64,000 bases of DNA from Streptacidiphilus rugosus AM-16 (GTDB lineage: Bacteria; Actinomycetota; Actinomycetes; Streptomycetales; Streptomycetaceae), in contig NZ_JQMJ01000004.1 of the NCBI RefSeq assembly GCF_000744655.1, forward strand, positions 4,836,001 to 4,900,000. Direction: 5' to 3'. The translations under genes and the position numbers were made by a program. The notes below the pieces were generated by a model. That model saw nothing but the letters and a program-made list of their open reading frames with translations, made no database searches and was not told the origin of the DNA. Every line of letters begins with the position of its first letter. The first letter of the stretch is position 1. Below are positions 9,399-17,614 of this stretch, in pieces.

Positions 9399-9794
9399 GT
9401 CGCGATCCCCTTCGTCGAAGGCCACAAGCGACCCCGACGGGCCGCCCGGGCCTATCGCGCCGAAGCCGCCTCCTCCGCACCTCCGCCCCGGCCCCGCAGC
9501 ACCTGCCGATAACCTCCGGCGGGCATCTGATCCACCTCCCAGCAGAGGCTGTTCCCGATCGCCGGTTGCACCGGAGGTCCGCCTTGACCTGCGCGCCCAC
9601 GACACCGCCGTCACAAGATCCCGAGGCGCAGACCCTGTCCTCGCGAGCAACGAGATTCCTGTTCTTCGGCGCTCGCACCGAACGGACCGCCGCAATGATC
9701 GCGAGGGAGCGTCGGCTGCCCGCCCTGGCGGCCTGCCGGATCGCCGCCGCAGCGCTGGGGTGCGCCCGATCACCGCCCGACCTAGCCTGAAGCA
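9399..9794. other. intergenic region, divergent promoters expected
   Basis: About 400 bases separate the minus-strand HTH gene from the plus-strand lipoprotein gene. No credible coding frame or repeat was recognised. Promoters for both genes presumably lie here, but no sequence match is good enough to place one. Confidence 0.4.
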
Positions 9795-10385
9795 GTGAAA
9801 GGCATGAGGGTCGCTGTAGCAGCGGCGGGCACCTTGGCCGTCGTTGTGGCCTGCTCGTCCGCTGTCACCTCTCAGTCGGTCAACCCGACTCGCACGGTGA
9901 CCGCGACCGTCACTCGCCAGGCCGCACCCACCCCAACCAGCGCGCCCACGCACACGGTCCCGCCGACCAGCGCGCACACAGTGCAGCCGACGGCGACCGT
10001 CACCGCCACCCCGCCGCGCGCCACACCAACCTCGCGGGGTGACTCGTCCGCAGCGGCGACCAAGGTCGTGATCTACGGATGCGACGGGCAGCCGATCGGC
10101 CAGCCCCCGATGTTCATTCTCGCTTGCGGCGATGCGGGCGCGGCACTGCAGAGCCTTACCTGGACCGGCTGGGGAGGACCCGTCGCAACCGCCACCGGCC
10201 AGCTGCGCCAGAACACGTGCGTACCGAACTGCGCCGCCGGCGGCGCCGTTACCTATCCCGCCACCGTGACGGTCAGCGGCCTCACAAGCGGCCGCTACAC
10301 GAGCATGCACATCACCGCGCCAGGCGCCCCCGCCCCCAGCTCCGACTTCAAGCTCACACAAAACGGACCGGTCATCAGTCGCTGA
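9795..10385 (+). CDS. secreted lipoprotein, unknown
   Basis: This 196-aa protein has a lipoprotein signal peptide with lipobox AVVVACSS (Cys near residue 20), then a Thr/Pro-rich spacer (TVTATVTRQAAPTPTSAP) and a C-terminal domain of about 110 residues with three cysteines (YGCDGQPIG, ILACGDAG, NTCVPNC), probably disulphide-bonded outside the cell. The C-terminal part resembles small actinobacterial secreted domains of unknown function. GTG 9795 was chosen because it gives the basic n-region MKGMR. It may be surface cargo of the element. Confidence 0.7.
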   Translation: MKGMRVAVAAAGTLAVVVACSSAVTSQSVNPTRTVTATVTRQAAPTPTSAPTHTVPPTSAHTVQPTATVTATPPRATPTSRGDSSAAATKVVIYGCDGQPIGQPPMFILACGDAGAALQSLTWTGWGGPVATATGQLRQNTCVPNCAAGGAVTYPATVTVSGLTSGRYTSMHITAPGAPAPSSDFKLTQNGPVISR

Positions 10386-10748
10386 CCTGCCTGCCCGACG
10401 ACCACCCCACAGGCTTCGAATCCGTGTCCGCCCTGGGATGGGCGGCGCACCTCGATGCGGCACGGCGACCAGCCACCTCCGCCGCACCTCCGGTCATCCT
10501 CCGGTTCCACAAGCTAGGCGCCAGCGGAGGAAGACCGGAGGTACGGCCCTGACCAGCCAGAACGCAGGGCAGCACTCCGCTCTTCACCCGGCCAGCGATC
10601 TACCCGCGCCAACAAAACGGCTACCTCCGGGGACGCCGCTCGCTTATGCCGCGGCTCCGGTCCCCGGGCCTGAGTCACGGCGCCCGCCAACGGTCGACCG
10701 CGTGCACCCTGGGTGCCGCTTCGACTGGGATCGCAAGGGACTGCTGCG

Positions 10749-10799
10749 GTCGAATTTCTGATCGTGCGTTTGGATCGGCCCGAAAAATGCGTTTCTTAG
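10749..10799 (+). pseudogene. C-terminal remnant of a copy of the 8580-9398 gene
   Basis: Translated on the plus strand, these 17 codons read VEFLIVRLDRPEKCVS followed by a stop, against VELNFERLDRAGNCVS at the end of the gene at 8580-9398. The match includes the DNA around the stop codon. No more of the gene is detectable upstream. It is an old partial duplication in opposite orientation. Confidence 0.6.
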
Positions 10800-10838
10800 G
10801 GTGTCAACGTCCTGCGGCGCCCGTCGGGCCAGCCGTCC

Positions 10839-11639
10839 ATGAACGACCACCGCACACCCACTCCCACCGATGACCTCGTCTCGGCCTCGCGCGGCCGACA
10901 CCGCCGCGACACCCTCCGCCTGGACGGACTGCCCTCCGTTCCCCTGTCGGTCTGGCTCACCGAACCGCTGACCGGCTGTTGCCCGACGTGCACCGACCCG
11001 GTCGGCACCGCCTGCGCCCGCCGCCTCCCCCTCGCCCTGGTCCGGCAGATCACCGAGACCTACAGCGAACCGGGCGACGTGGTCTGGGTCCCGGACGCCG
11101 GCAACGGCAGCTCACTTATCGGTCCCGTGACCTGCGGGCGGAAGGTCATCGGCTACGCCTGCACCCCCGACCACGCCCGCGCCACGTCGTCGCTCCTGAA
11201 GGAGCAGCCCACCGAAGTCGCCTCCCTGGCCGTGCTCCGGCACGTTCCGCCCGCGGGCCTGCCCGGCCAGAGCGAACGCCTCGCCTCCCGCGCGGCCCTC
11301 GCGATCCTGGCCCCACACCATCCGGCCGGCGCCTCCGAACTGGCGCCGGTAGTCGACGCGACCGTGCGCGTCCTGCGACCCGGCGGCGTCACGGTCATCG
11401 TCACCCGACAGCAGCCCGGCCAGGACCGGCCCGGCCTGCTCACCGCCTTCGCCCAAGCCGCAGGACTCACCTACCTCCAGCACGTCGCCGCAGTCGAGGC
11501 CACTGCAGCCAACGGCAAGCTACGGCCCCGCACCGAACCCTCCCCCGCGCACGGCCCCGACTGCGCCTGCACCGGCCCCGCTGCACGGGCCGGCCGACAC
11601 CAGGTCGCCCACCACGACCTGCTCGTTTTCACCAAGTAG
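10839..11639 (+). CDS. methyltransferase-fold protein with lost catalytic motifs
   Basis: This 266-aa protein aligns along most of its length with the active methyltransferase that follows. VVWVPDAGNGSSLIGPVTCG occupies the place of the SAM-binding motif of its neighbour, and ILAPHHPAGAS takes the place of the catalytic TSPPYGAS. Both motifs are therefore altered and catalysis is unlikely. It has gained cysteines (GCCPTCTDPVGTACARR, and PDCACTG near the C-terminus) that could bind zinc. Its conserved length and good coding quality suggest a kept regulatory or specificity subunit rather than decay. It is 15 bp upstream of the active gene. Confidence 0.7.
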   Translation: MNDHRTPTPTDDLVSASRGRHRRDTLRLDGLPSVPLSVWLTEPLTGCCPTCTDPVGTACARRLPLALVRQITETYSEPGDVVWVPDAGNGSSLIGPVTCGRKVIGYACTPDHARATSSLLKEQPTEVASLAVLRHVPPAGLPGQSERLASRAALAILAPHHPAGASELAPVVDATVRVLRPGGVTVIVTRQQPGQDRPGLLTAFAQAAGLTYLQHVAAVEATAANGKLRPRTEPSPAHGPDCACTGPAARAGRHQVAHHDLLVFTK

Positions 11640-11654
11640 CCAAGGGAGCCCTCT

Positions 11655-12638
11655 GTGACCACGGCCCGCAACCTCGACTCCCCCTCCTCCCCGCTCGACG
11701 CCGCTCGGACCGCGCTGGCGGATGCGCCGTGCTCGGTGTGGGTGACCGCCCAGGCCAGCCCGGCCGCCCAGCGCAAGGGCCGCTACCTGGCCGGCTCCAC
11801 GGCCCACCCCGGCAAGATGCTCCCCGCGATCGCCCGGCACGCCATCGAGGCCTACACCAAGGCGGGCGACACCGTCCTGGACCCGATGTGCGGCATCGGC
11901 ACCACCTTGGTGGAGGCCGCCCACCTCGGCCGCCACGCCATCGGCATCGAGCTCGAAGACCGCTGGGCGAAGCTCGCCCGCGACAACGCCATGCACGCCC
12001 ACCGCCAGGGGGCCGAAGGCGCCGCCGCCGTCTACCGCGGCGACGCTCGCGACGCCGACCGCATCGTCAATCCCGAGCTGCACGGCAGCGTGAACCTGCT
12101 CCTCACCTCACCCCCCTACGGGGCGTCCCTGCACGGGCAGATCCGCTCCACCCGGGAGACCGGCCACGACGGCATCGTGAAGTTCCACGACACCTACGGC
12201 ACCTCGCTGGGCAACCTCGCCCACGCGCCCACCGACGAGCTGCTGGAGTCGTTCACGCAGATCCTGCGTTCCTGCCGCCCCCTGCTCGCGGGCGGCGCCA
12301 CCGTCGCGGTCACCGCCCGCCCCTGGCGCGAGCAGGGGGAACTGGTCGACTTGCCTGCGGCCGTGGTCGCCGCCGGACAGGCGGCCGGCCTCGTCCTGGT
12401 CGAACGATGCGTCGCCCTGCTCGCCGCGGTCCGCGACGGACACCTGCGGGCCCGGCCCTCGTTCTTCCAGCTCCGCAACGTCCGCGCCGCCCGGACTGCC
12501 GGGATCCCCATGTCGCTGATCGTGCACGAGGACCTGCTGTGCCTGCGGGCCTTCGACGCGAGCACCGCCACGCCACCGGACGGCGGGAGCTGCGAAAACC
12601 CCCCGTGGTCCGGTGGGCCGCTGACGAGCACCGTATGA
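11655..12638 (+). CDS. SAM-dependent DNA (adenine/N4-cytosine) methyltransferase
   Basis: The 327-aa protein has SAM motif I VLDPMCGIGTTLVEAAHLG (about residues 75-93) followed by the catalytic motif LLLTSPPYGAS (about residues 150-160), in the order motif I then motif IV. A TSPPY motif indicates methylation of an exocyclic amino group, N4-cytosine or N6-adenine. The C-terminus contains PSFFQLRNVRAARTAG, seen in related phage and element enzymes. Its GTG start is preceded by AAGGGAG. The stop overlaps the C5-methyltransferase start (ATGA), so the two enzymes are co-translated. No restriction nuclease is adjacent, which fits an orphan anti-restriction or marking role. Confidence 0.85.
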   Translation: MTTARNLDSPSSPLDAARTALADAPCSVWVTAQASPAAQRKGRYLAGSTAHPGKMLPAIARHAIEAYTKAGDTVLDPMCGIGTTLVEAAHLGRHAIGIELEDRWAKLARDNAMHAHRQGAEGAAAVYRGDARDADRIVNPELHGSVNLLLTSPPYGASLHGQIRSTRETGHDGIVKFHDTYGTSLGNLAHAPTDELLESFTQILRSCRPLLAGGATVAVTARPWREQGELVDLPAAVVAAGQAAGLVLVERCVALLAAVRDGHLRARPSFFQLRNVRAARTAGIPMSLIVHEDLLCLRAFDASTATPPDGGSCENPPWSGGPLTSTV

Positions 12639-13708
12639 GCGAAACCATCCCTCTGCTGGGATCGCTGTGCAGCGGCATCGGCGGACTCGACCTGGCTGTC
12701 GAACGCGTCTACGGCACCCGGCTCGCCTGGACCAGCGACCCCGACCCCGCGGCCGCCGACGTCCTGGCCGCCCGCCTCCGCGCGCCGAATCTCGGCGACA
12801 TCACCCAGGTCGACTGGACGCGCGTGCCGCGCGTCCACGTCGTCTCCTGCGGCGCCCCCTGCCAGCCGTTCAGCTTCGCCGGCAAACGGAAAGGAACGGA
12901 TGACCCGCGCTACCTCTGGCCCCACGTCACCGAAGCCCTTCGCCACCTGGTGCCCGACCTGTTCGTCATGGAACAGGTCCCCGGCTACATCAGCCTCGGC
13001 CTCCAGCACACGCTCGACGACCTGGCCGCGCTGGGCTATGACGACATCCGATGGGGTGTTGTGGCAGCTTCCGACACCGGCTGCTGCCACCAGCGCAAGC
13101 GCCTGTTCCTCACTGCTGCCCACCCCAAGGGCCTCCGCCGGGGAGCAGCGGCAGACCCGACGCTCCCCCTCCCAACACGCCGGGCGCCGCGGGAAGTCCC
13201 TGGCGGCGGAGGTAGGCGAGATCACCGCTGCACCCACCGGCGAGCGGCCGCGCCTGCTTCCCACCCCCACGGCCTGCGACGGGAGCAAGGGCTCACCTGG
13301 CCGCCGCTACTCCAACGGCCCCACCTTGTCGTCGCTCGCCGCCGGCATCAAACTGCTGCCCACCCCACGCGCGAGCGACACCGGCACCCCAGGCCGCCGC
13401 GCGACACCAGGGTACCGGCCGCCCCTGTCCCAGGTCGTGCTCCCCATCGCGGACACGGACCCGACTGGCGCGAGTACGCCGAAGCCATCCACCGGTGGGA
13501 AGCCGTGCTCGGGCGACCCGCACCCCACCCCGCCGACGAACACCGCAGGCTGAGCCCCGCATTCGTCGAGTGGCTCCAAGCCTTCCCCGACGGCTACACC
13601 GACCTGCCCGGGCTCAGCCGCTCCGCCCGGCTCCGCCTCCTCGGCGGTTCCGTCAACCAGATCCAAGGCGCTCTCGCGCTCCGCCTGCTCCACGATCTCG
13701 ACCGGTGA
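12635..13708 (+). CDS. C5-cytosine DNA methyltransferase with shifted target-recognition region
   Basis: The ORF of 357 aa starts at the ATGA overlap. It shows motif I LLGSLCSGIGGLDLAVERV, the catalytic GAPCQPFSFAGKRKG (Cys near residue 76), an EQV in place of ENV (VMEQVPG), and the motif VIII CCHQRKRLFL. The conserved end is SPAFVEWLQAFPDGYTDL and GGSVNQIQ. Between about 13125 and 13460 the frame encodes Arg/Pro-rich noise, whereas the next frame reads LLPTPRASAGEQRQTRRSPS, LLPTPTACDGSKG and LLPTPRASDTG, which resembles the target-recognition region of this family as I recall it. Two compensating one-base shifts thus bracket that region. The printed sequence gives an uninterrupted ORF but probably not a working enzyme. 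Confidence 0.8.
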   Translation: MSETIPLLGSLCSGIGGLDLAVERVYGTRLAWTSDPDPAAADVLAARLRAPNLGDITQVDWTRVPRVHVVSCGAPCQPFSFAGKRKGTDDPRYLWPHVTEALRHLVPDLFVMEQVPGYISLGLQHTLDDLAALGYDDIRWGVVAASDTGCCHQRKRLFLTAAHPKGLRRGAAADPTLPLPTRRAPREVPGGGGRRDHRCTHRRAAAPASHPHGLRREQGLTWPPLLQRPHLVVARRRHQTAAHPTRERHRHPRPPRDTRVPAAPVPGRAPHRGHGPDWREYAEAIHRWEAVLGRPAPHPADEHRRLSPAFVEWLQAFPDGYTDLPGLSRSARLRLLGGSVNQIQGALALRLLHDLDR

Positions 13709-13715
13709 ACCAGCC

Positions 13716-13741
13716 GGTGGCGGCCACCCCTGGCCGCCACC
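13716..13741 (+). terminator. hairpin terminator after C5 methyltransferase
   Basis: GGTGGCGGCCA pairs perfectly with TGGCCGCCACC around a CCCC loop, eight bases after the stop codon. It is a likely end of the methyltransferase transcript. Confidence 0.7.
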
Positions 13742-13851
13742 AGCACCGCACCCGATGCCAATCCCGTGCTGCGAGAGCCCCTTCCTCGCCAGACCCGAAG
13801 CCTCCCGAGCCGGTCGGACACCACCACCCTCGCCAAAGGAATCGATCGCTC

Positions 13852-14244
13852 ATGAACCCGACCCGACGCACCGCCGTCCTCACCCCTCTCATCGCGGCCG
13901 CGCTGATGACCGCCGCTCAGCCCGCGCTCGCCAACCAACCGATCTCCCTCGACGCCACCTCCAGCGACAGCTCCGTCGCCGGACACGCGGACATCTCCGT
14001 CACGCGGGACCACGGCGGATACCGCATCACCGGCACCATCGAATCCTTCCGCGGCTGCGTCGAACTCCGGGCCGTCAATATGCACCTCGGCGGCTACTTC
14101 GGCGGCAACCCCATCAGGAAGACCTGCGGCCCCAACACCAAGATCCCGGTCGACGCGTGGACCCGCCACACCGACGTCGTCCTCGCCGCCCTCGTCAATG
14201 GCGGTCCCGTCCGGGACAGCCGGATCGTCACCCTCCACGGCTGA
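13852..14244 (+). CDS. small secreted protein, unknown
   Basis: This 130-aa protein has a clear Sec signal peptide (TAVLTPLIAAALMTAAQPALA, cleavage after ALA) and a mature part of about 100 residues rich in beta-type residues, with two cysteines (SFRGCVELRA and RKTCGPNTK) likely forming one disulphide. No family is recognised. AAAGGA lies upstream of ATG 13852. It may be surface cargo of the element. Confidence 0.65.
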   Translation: MNPTRRTAVLTPLIAAALMTAAQPALANQPISLDATSSDSSVAGHADISVTRDHGGYRITGTIESFRGCVELRAVNMHLGGYFGGNPIRKTCGPNTKIPVDAWTRHTDVVLAALVNGGPVRDSRIVTLHG

Positions 14245-14269
14245 CCAACGGTCACACCCATCCGAAGGT

Positions 14270-14312
14270 CGGGCACGCCCCCTACCCCGCGCCGGGAAGG
14301 AGGCGTGCCCGA
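14270..14312 (+). terminator. hairpin after the secreted protein gene
   Basis: CGGGCACGCC at 14270-14279 pairs perfectly with GGCGTGCCCG at 14303-14312, with a 23-base loop that is itself GC rich. It sits between the secreted protein and the HTH gene and probably acts as a transcription terminator. Confidence 0.5.
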
Positions 14313-14345
14313 AGCCGACCACGCCGCAGCAACAGAGGACCCTCT

Positions 14346-14831
14346 TTGCCAGCCGACACCCCTCCGACGCGCAAGCACGACCTCGACACACTCCTGGGAA
14401 CCGCCGGCCATCCGGACGCAAGGCGTCGCCGCACCCGTACTCCCCGGACCGATCCCAGCGCCGCTGAGACCGCGTCAGCGGACGTCCCTTCCGAACGACA
14501 GGCGATCCGATCCCCAGGGCTCCCAACCGCATCTCGCGGTGGGCGCCGAAAGCAACCACGCAGCGCTGCCACAGAACAGCAGCCCGACGGCCTGGACGAC
14601 GCCGACACAACCGATCTCGCACCCCCGGCCTCCATGCCCGTCCCCGGACAGTTGCTCTACACCAGCGAGCAGGCCGCCGTACTGCTCCAGATGTCACCCG
14701 GCTGGCTCCGCCGCCAAGCCGCCCAAGGCCTCGCCAGCCACGTCCTGATCGCACGCAAGGTCCGCTTCACCCGGCCCGATCTCGAAGAGATCATCGCCCG
14801 CCACCACCGCGCCGCGAAACGACGGGCCTGA
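14346..14831 (+). CDS. excisionase-like helix-turn-helix protein
   Basis: The C-terminal 55 residues form a MerR/excisionase-type HTH: LYTSEQAAVLLQMSPGWLRR followed by a wing (LIARKVRFTRPDLEEIIARH). The N-terminal 100 residues are charged and disordered (RRRRTRTPRTDPS). A TTG at 14346 after AGAGGA is the best start; an ATG in front of PVPGQLLYT would give a shorter, HTH-only protein. Lying directly upstream of the integrase, it is probably the recombination directionality factor or a regulator of excision. Confidence 0.7.
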   Translation: MPADTPPTRKHDLDTLLGTAGHPDARRRRTRTPRTDPSAAETASADVPSERQAIRSPGLPTASRGGRRKQPRSAATEQQPDGLDDADTTDLAPPASMPVPGQLLYTSEQAAVLLQMSPGWLRRQAAQGLASHVLIARKVRFTRPDLEEIIARHHRAAKRRA

Positions 14832-14999
14832 CCTGACGGTCCGGCCACGACCCGTGCCGCGAATGAACTCCACGACCCCGCTTCCCCTTACCGGCGACCC
14901 AGAGCGTTGATGGACCCCGACGCCACCACGTGCGGGCGCCGCCCGCACGGGCGACGCCCGCGCTCCGGCGGCGACCGTTCCCCACAGGAAGGAGTGCCC

Positions 15000-16196
15000 A
15001 TGGCCTGGGTCGAAAAGCACGGCCGAACCTGGCGCGTGCGGTACTGGAAAGTCGACGGCACCGCCGGCTCAGTACCGGGTTTCCCGACCGAGGAGGACGC
15101 CCTGGGCCACGCCGCGACGATCCAGGACCGCCGCACCCAGCAACCCCCAGCCCCTATCGTCCAGACCGACACCCCGCCGCCGCCCGCGGCCATCGCCCCC
15201 ACCGAGGAAGAGACCTCGGGAATCGGCTTCGCCGACTGGCTGGGGACATGGTGGGACACCATCGACATCGGCGACAACACCCTCGCCCAGTACAAGTCCC
15301 TGACGAAAAACCACCTACTCCCCCGCTGGGGCGCGCGACCGCTGACAGAGATCACCCCGTCCCAGGTCCAGGTCTGGGTCAAAGACCTGCACACCACCCA
15401 CCGGCCCAGCACCGTCGCCGCGATCCGCAAGCTCCTCGCGCTGATCCTGGCCGACGCCGTCGAAGAAGGGCTACTCACCACCAACCCCGTCCGCAAACGC
15501 AACCGAGGCCGCGGCCGCGCCCACGACCCCGCTCAGGAGAAGCTCTGGGCCGACGAACACGAAGTACGCGCCATCGCCTCCCGTATCCTCCAACTCGCCA
15601 GCCCCAACCAGGCCCTTCTCGTCATCACCGCCGCGTACACCGGCATGCGCTGGGGCGAACTCGCAGGCCTCCGACGGGAGAACTGCCACGTGACCGGCAG
15701 TCGACCCCGCCTCGTCGTCGACCCGAAAGCGGGAGCGCTCCACGAGATCAACGGGCACCTCACCTACGGCCCGCCCAAAACACCGGCCAGCGCCCGAACC
15801 GTCACCCTCCCCGTCTTCCTCGCCGAGCTCCTCGCCAACGAACTCAAACGCCACCGTCACACCAACGTCTTCACCAGCATCGACGGCAAGCACCTTCGCC
15901 GCTCCTGCTTCGGCCGGCGAACCTGGGCCCCCGCCGTCAACGGCACCACGCTCACCGACGGCACCACCTGGAAGCCCCTCAAGCCCGGCCTGACCTTCCA
16001 CGGACTGCGCCACTCCCACAAGACCTGGATGATCGAAGACGGCCTCCCCGACGTCGTCCAAGCACGCCGCCTCGGCCATCGCATGGACCGAGACATCGAC
16101 GACGTCTACAGCCACGTGGCCACAGCGCTGAACGACAAGCTCCTCAGCGCACTCAACGCCCGGTGGAACCGATCCGTGGCCCCACCCCCAACGTGA
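15000..16196 (+). CDS. int: tyrosine recombinase (integrase)
   Basis: This 398-aa site-specific recombinase would integrate and excise the left element. An N-terminal arm-binding segment (EKHGRTWRVRYWKVDG) and a SAM-like core-binding domain (SLTKNHLLPRWGARPLTEIT) precede the catalytic domain with Arg near 217 (AAYTGMRWGELAGLR), HGLRHSHK (His about 334, Arg about 337), GHRM and the nucleophile Tyr near 370 (DDVYSHV). ATG 15000 is preceded by AGGAAGGAG; an upstream GTG-frame extension has no ribosome site. Usually the attachment site lies just beyond such a gene, here within about 16.2-16.9 kb, but no tRNA end is recognisable there. Confidence 0.92.
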   Translation: MAWVEKHGRTWRVRYWKVDGTAGSVPGFPTEEDALGHAATIQDRRTQQPPAPIVQTDTPPPPAAIAPTEEETSGIGFADWLGTWWDTIDIGDNTLAQYKSLTKNHLLPRWGARPLTEITPSQVQVWVKDLHTTHRPSTVAAIRKLLALILADAVEEGLLTTNPVRKRNRGRGRAHDPAQEKLWADEHEVRAIASRILQLASPNQALLVITAAYTGMRWGELAGLRRENCHVTGSRPRLVVDPKAGALHEINGHLTYGPPKTPASARTVTLPVFLAELLANELKRHRHTNVFTSIDGKHLRRSCFGRRTWAPAVNGTTLTDGTTWKPLKPGLTFHGLRHSHKTWMIEDGLPDVVQARRLGHRMDRDIDDVYSHVATALNDKLLSALNARWNRSVAPPPT

Positions 16197-16910
16197 ACAG
16201 AGACGGTGGCCCCAGTGGTTAGCGCCCAGCCGGACACGACCCATCCAGGGTTCCGTCTCTCCTGTCAGCCAGCCGACAGAGACAGAACCCGGCGTACATG
16301 GCCGACTCGTCCGCTGCCTCCATTTTCGCAGGTCAGAAGCTATATTCTGCATACGTCTCAATTCTGGGGTCGAATCGGGGTCGAAATCCGCCCGGCAGAA
16401 CGTCGACAGCGGTCGGGCTGCCATCACCCTGGGCCACCCAAGAAGCACCGCGCGTTTCAGCCGGCGCCACGGCGCGAGGCCTTCTGGCGCCGTTCGTTGC
16501 AGGGCGCAGCGGCCTTTGGCAAGGCATACGGACTGGTCAGCGCAGATTCGCGGTGGAAGGCCGCAGAGTCCGGGGAGGCCTCCGGAGTGGTTGGGCGAAG
16601 CCGGCACCGTGCGGTGCGGGCGGGCGGACGATGTCCAAGGAGTTCTGTCCTGTGTGTCCTGTCTTCACAGGTCAGAGCGGGTTCACCGGCCAGACGGTTT
16701 TGTCTCGTGGGTCCAGGCAAGGAACCGCCTCGGGTCCGCGACGGATTGCCGTACCGAAAGCGCGAATGAACGTGGCGTCCGTGACGCCTTCGCCGGCCAC
16801 GCGCGCGTGGGCCTATGTCTCCCAGGTCTGGGCGAAGTCACCCTGCCGGGAGAGGGCTTGGACTGGCCTTCTGGTCTTCAAGCGGGCTGCTGTCGGCCGT
16901 GTTGCCGCTG
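16197..16910. other. non-coding boundary region after integrase
   Basis: About 700 bases follow the integrase without a credible gene. Short inverted repeats are visible: AGAGACGG near 16200 with CCGTCTCT near 16253, then CTGTC with GACAG just after. A sequence resembling a T-arm (GGGTCGAATCGGGGTCGAAA near 16372) does not fold into a tRNA. This stretch probably contains the right end of the element. Confidence 0.4.
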
Positions 16911-17441
16911 TTCGTCGATGTGCAGCAACTGGGCAGACCAACGCCGGCCACCCCGCGCCCCTGCTGGTCCGCGGCCCGTCGCCGAGATCAGATCCTCCGC
17001 ACCCCGACCACACTGCCCGTCGGCTTCGGCGGCGAGGAACCACTGAGCCTTTTCAGCTCGGCCTCGATCGGGCGACAGCCGGCGATGCCGTAGCAGCGGC
17101 ACCGGCGTACGAGCGCGCAGGTCGAATCCTCAGTCAACGCCAAGTCGCGCGCCACTCCTGGGAGTGGCTGCTGAAAAGGCTCACTGATCAGCGAGGTGGA
17201 CCTGCAACCCGGCGACCGAATCGTCTGCTTCACCGACGGCGTGGTCGAGGCGCACACCCCAGGGGGAACCCAGTTCGGCCGCAAGCAGCTCATCGAGATC
17301 GCGGCACGCGTGGGGCGCGCCGGAAGCAGCCTGGCCGCCACCACACCGGCGCTCTCCCACGCCCTCAAGACAGCGCGCGGCGGCCGCACCAGCGACGATG
17401 CGACGATCTTCCTGATCGAATGGCGCGGACCGGACCGTTGA
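16911..17441 (+). pseudogene. C-terminal remnant of a SpoIIE/PP2C-type phosphatase, split by a MITE
   Basis: Pieces of the SpoIIE phosphatase C-terminal half are recognisable in order: QTNAGHPAPLLVR, then in the next frame ILRTPTTLPVGFGGEEPL, then after a 138-bp insertion ISEVDLQPGDRIVCFTDGVV and TSDDATIFLIEWRG up to the stop at 17441. The family dephosphorylates STAS anti-sigma antagonists. The N-terminal part, including sensor and first metal ligands, is missing, one frameshift lies near 16970, and the MITE interrupts the rest, so it is inactive. Removing the MITE with one ACT copy rejoins the frame exactly as EEPLISEVDL. Confidence 0.8.
17045..17182. mobile_element. 138-bp MITE with 13-bp terminal inverted repeats
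   Basis: GAGCCTTTTCAGC at 17045-17057 is the exact complement of GCTGAAAAGGCTC at 17170-17182. The element is flanked by ACT on both sides (17042-17044 and 17183-17185), a 3-bp target duplication. It has no coding capacity. It interrupts the phosphatase remnant, and in-silico excision restores that reading frame, which fixes the boundaries. It needs a transposase in trans; the parent IS is not in the window. Confidence 0.88.
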
Positions 17442-17499
17442 TCGACCTCCCGCAGGCGCAGATCCGCACCTCGGAACCGGTCTCAACCGGATCCGAGCG

Positions 17500-17614
17500 G
17501 AGTACGGTGAAAGCACCGAGGGTTATTCGAACACCGGCGGCCATGCCCTGTCGTTCTCGGCGAACGCCGACACCGGGCCTGCCGCGGTAGGCCCGGAGAC
17601 AGGCCCGCACCATG
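17500..17614 (+). promoter_or_regulatory. conserved leader before DUF5994 gene, copy 1
   Basis: About 115 bases upstream of this DUF5994 gene closely match those upstream of the second copy (25541-25655). Shared blocks include GAGTACG-TGAA, ACCGAGGGT, TGTCGTTCTCGGCGAACGCC and GACACCGGGCCTGC, ending at CGCACCATG. Conservation outside the coding region suggests a shared promoter or 5' UTR element, or a recent duplication. Confidence 0.6.

Noticed and set aside
12635..13708. Annotating the region as a complete restriction-modification system
   Set aside because: No nuclease, specificity or helicase gene is present near the methyltransferases.
16360..16400. tRNA-like T-arm near GGGTCGAATCGGGGTCGAAA
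   Set aside because: No acceptor, D or anticodon stem can be formed around it, and the T-arm consensus is not met.
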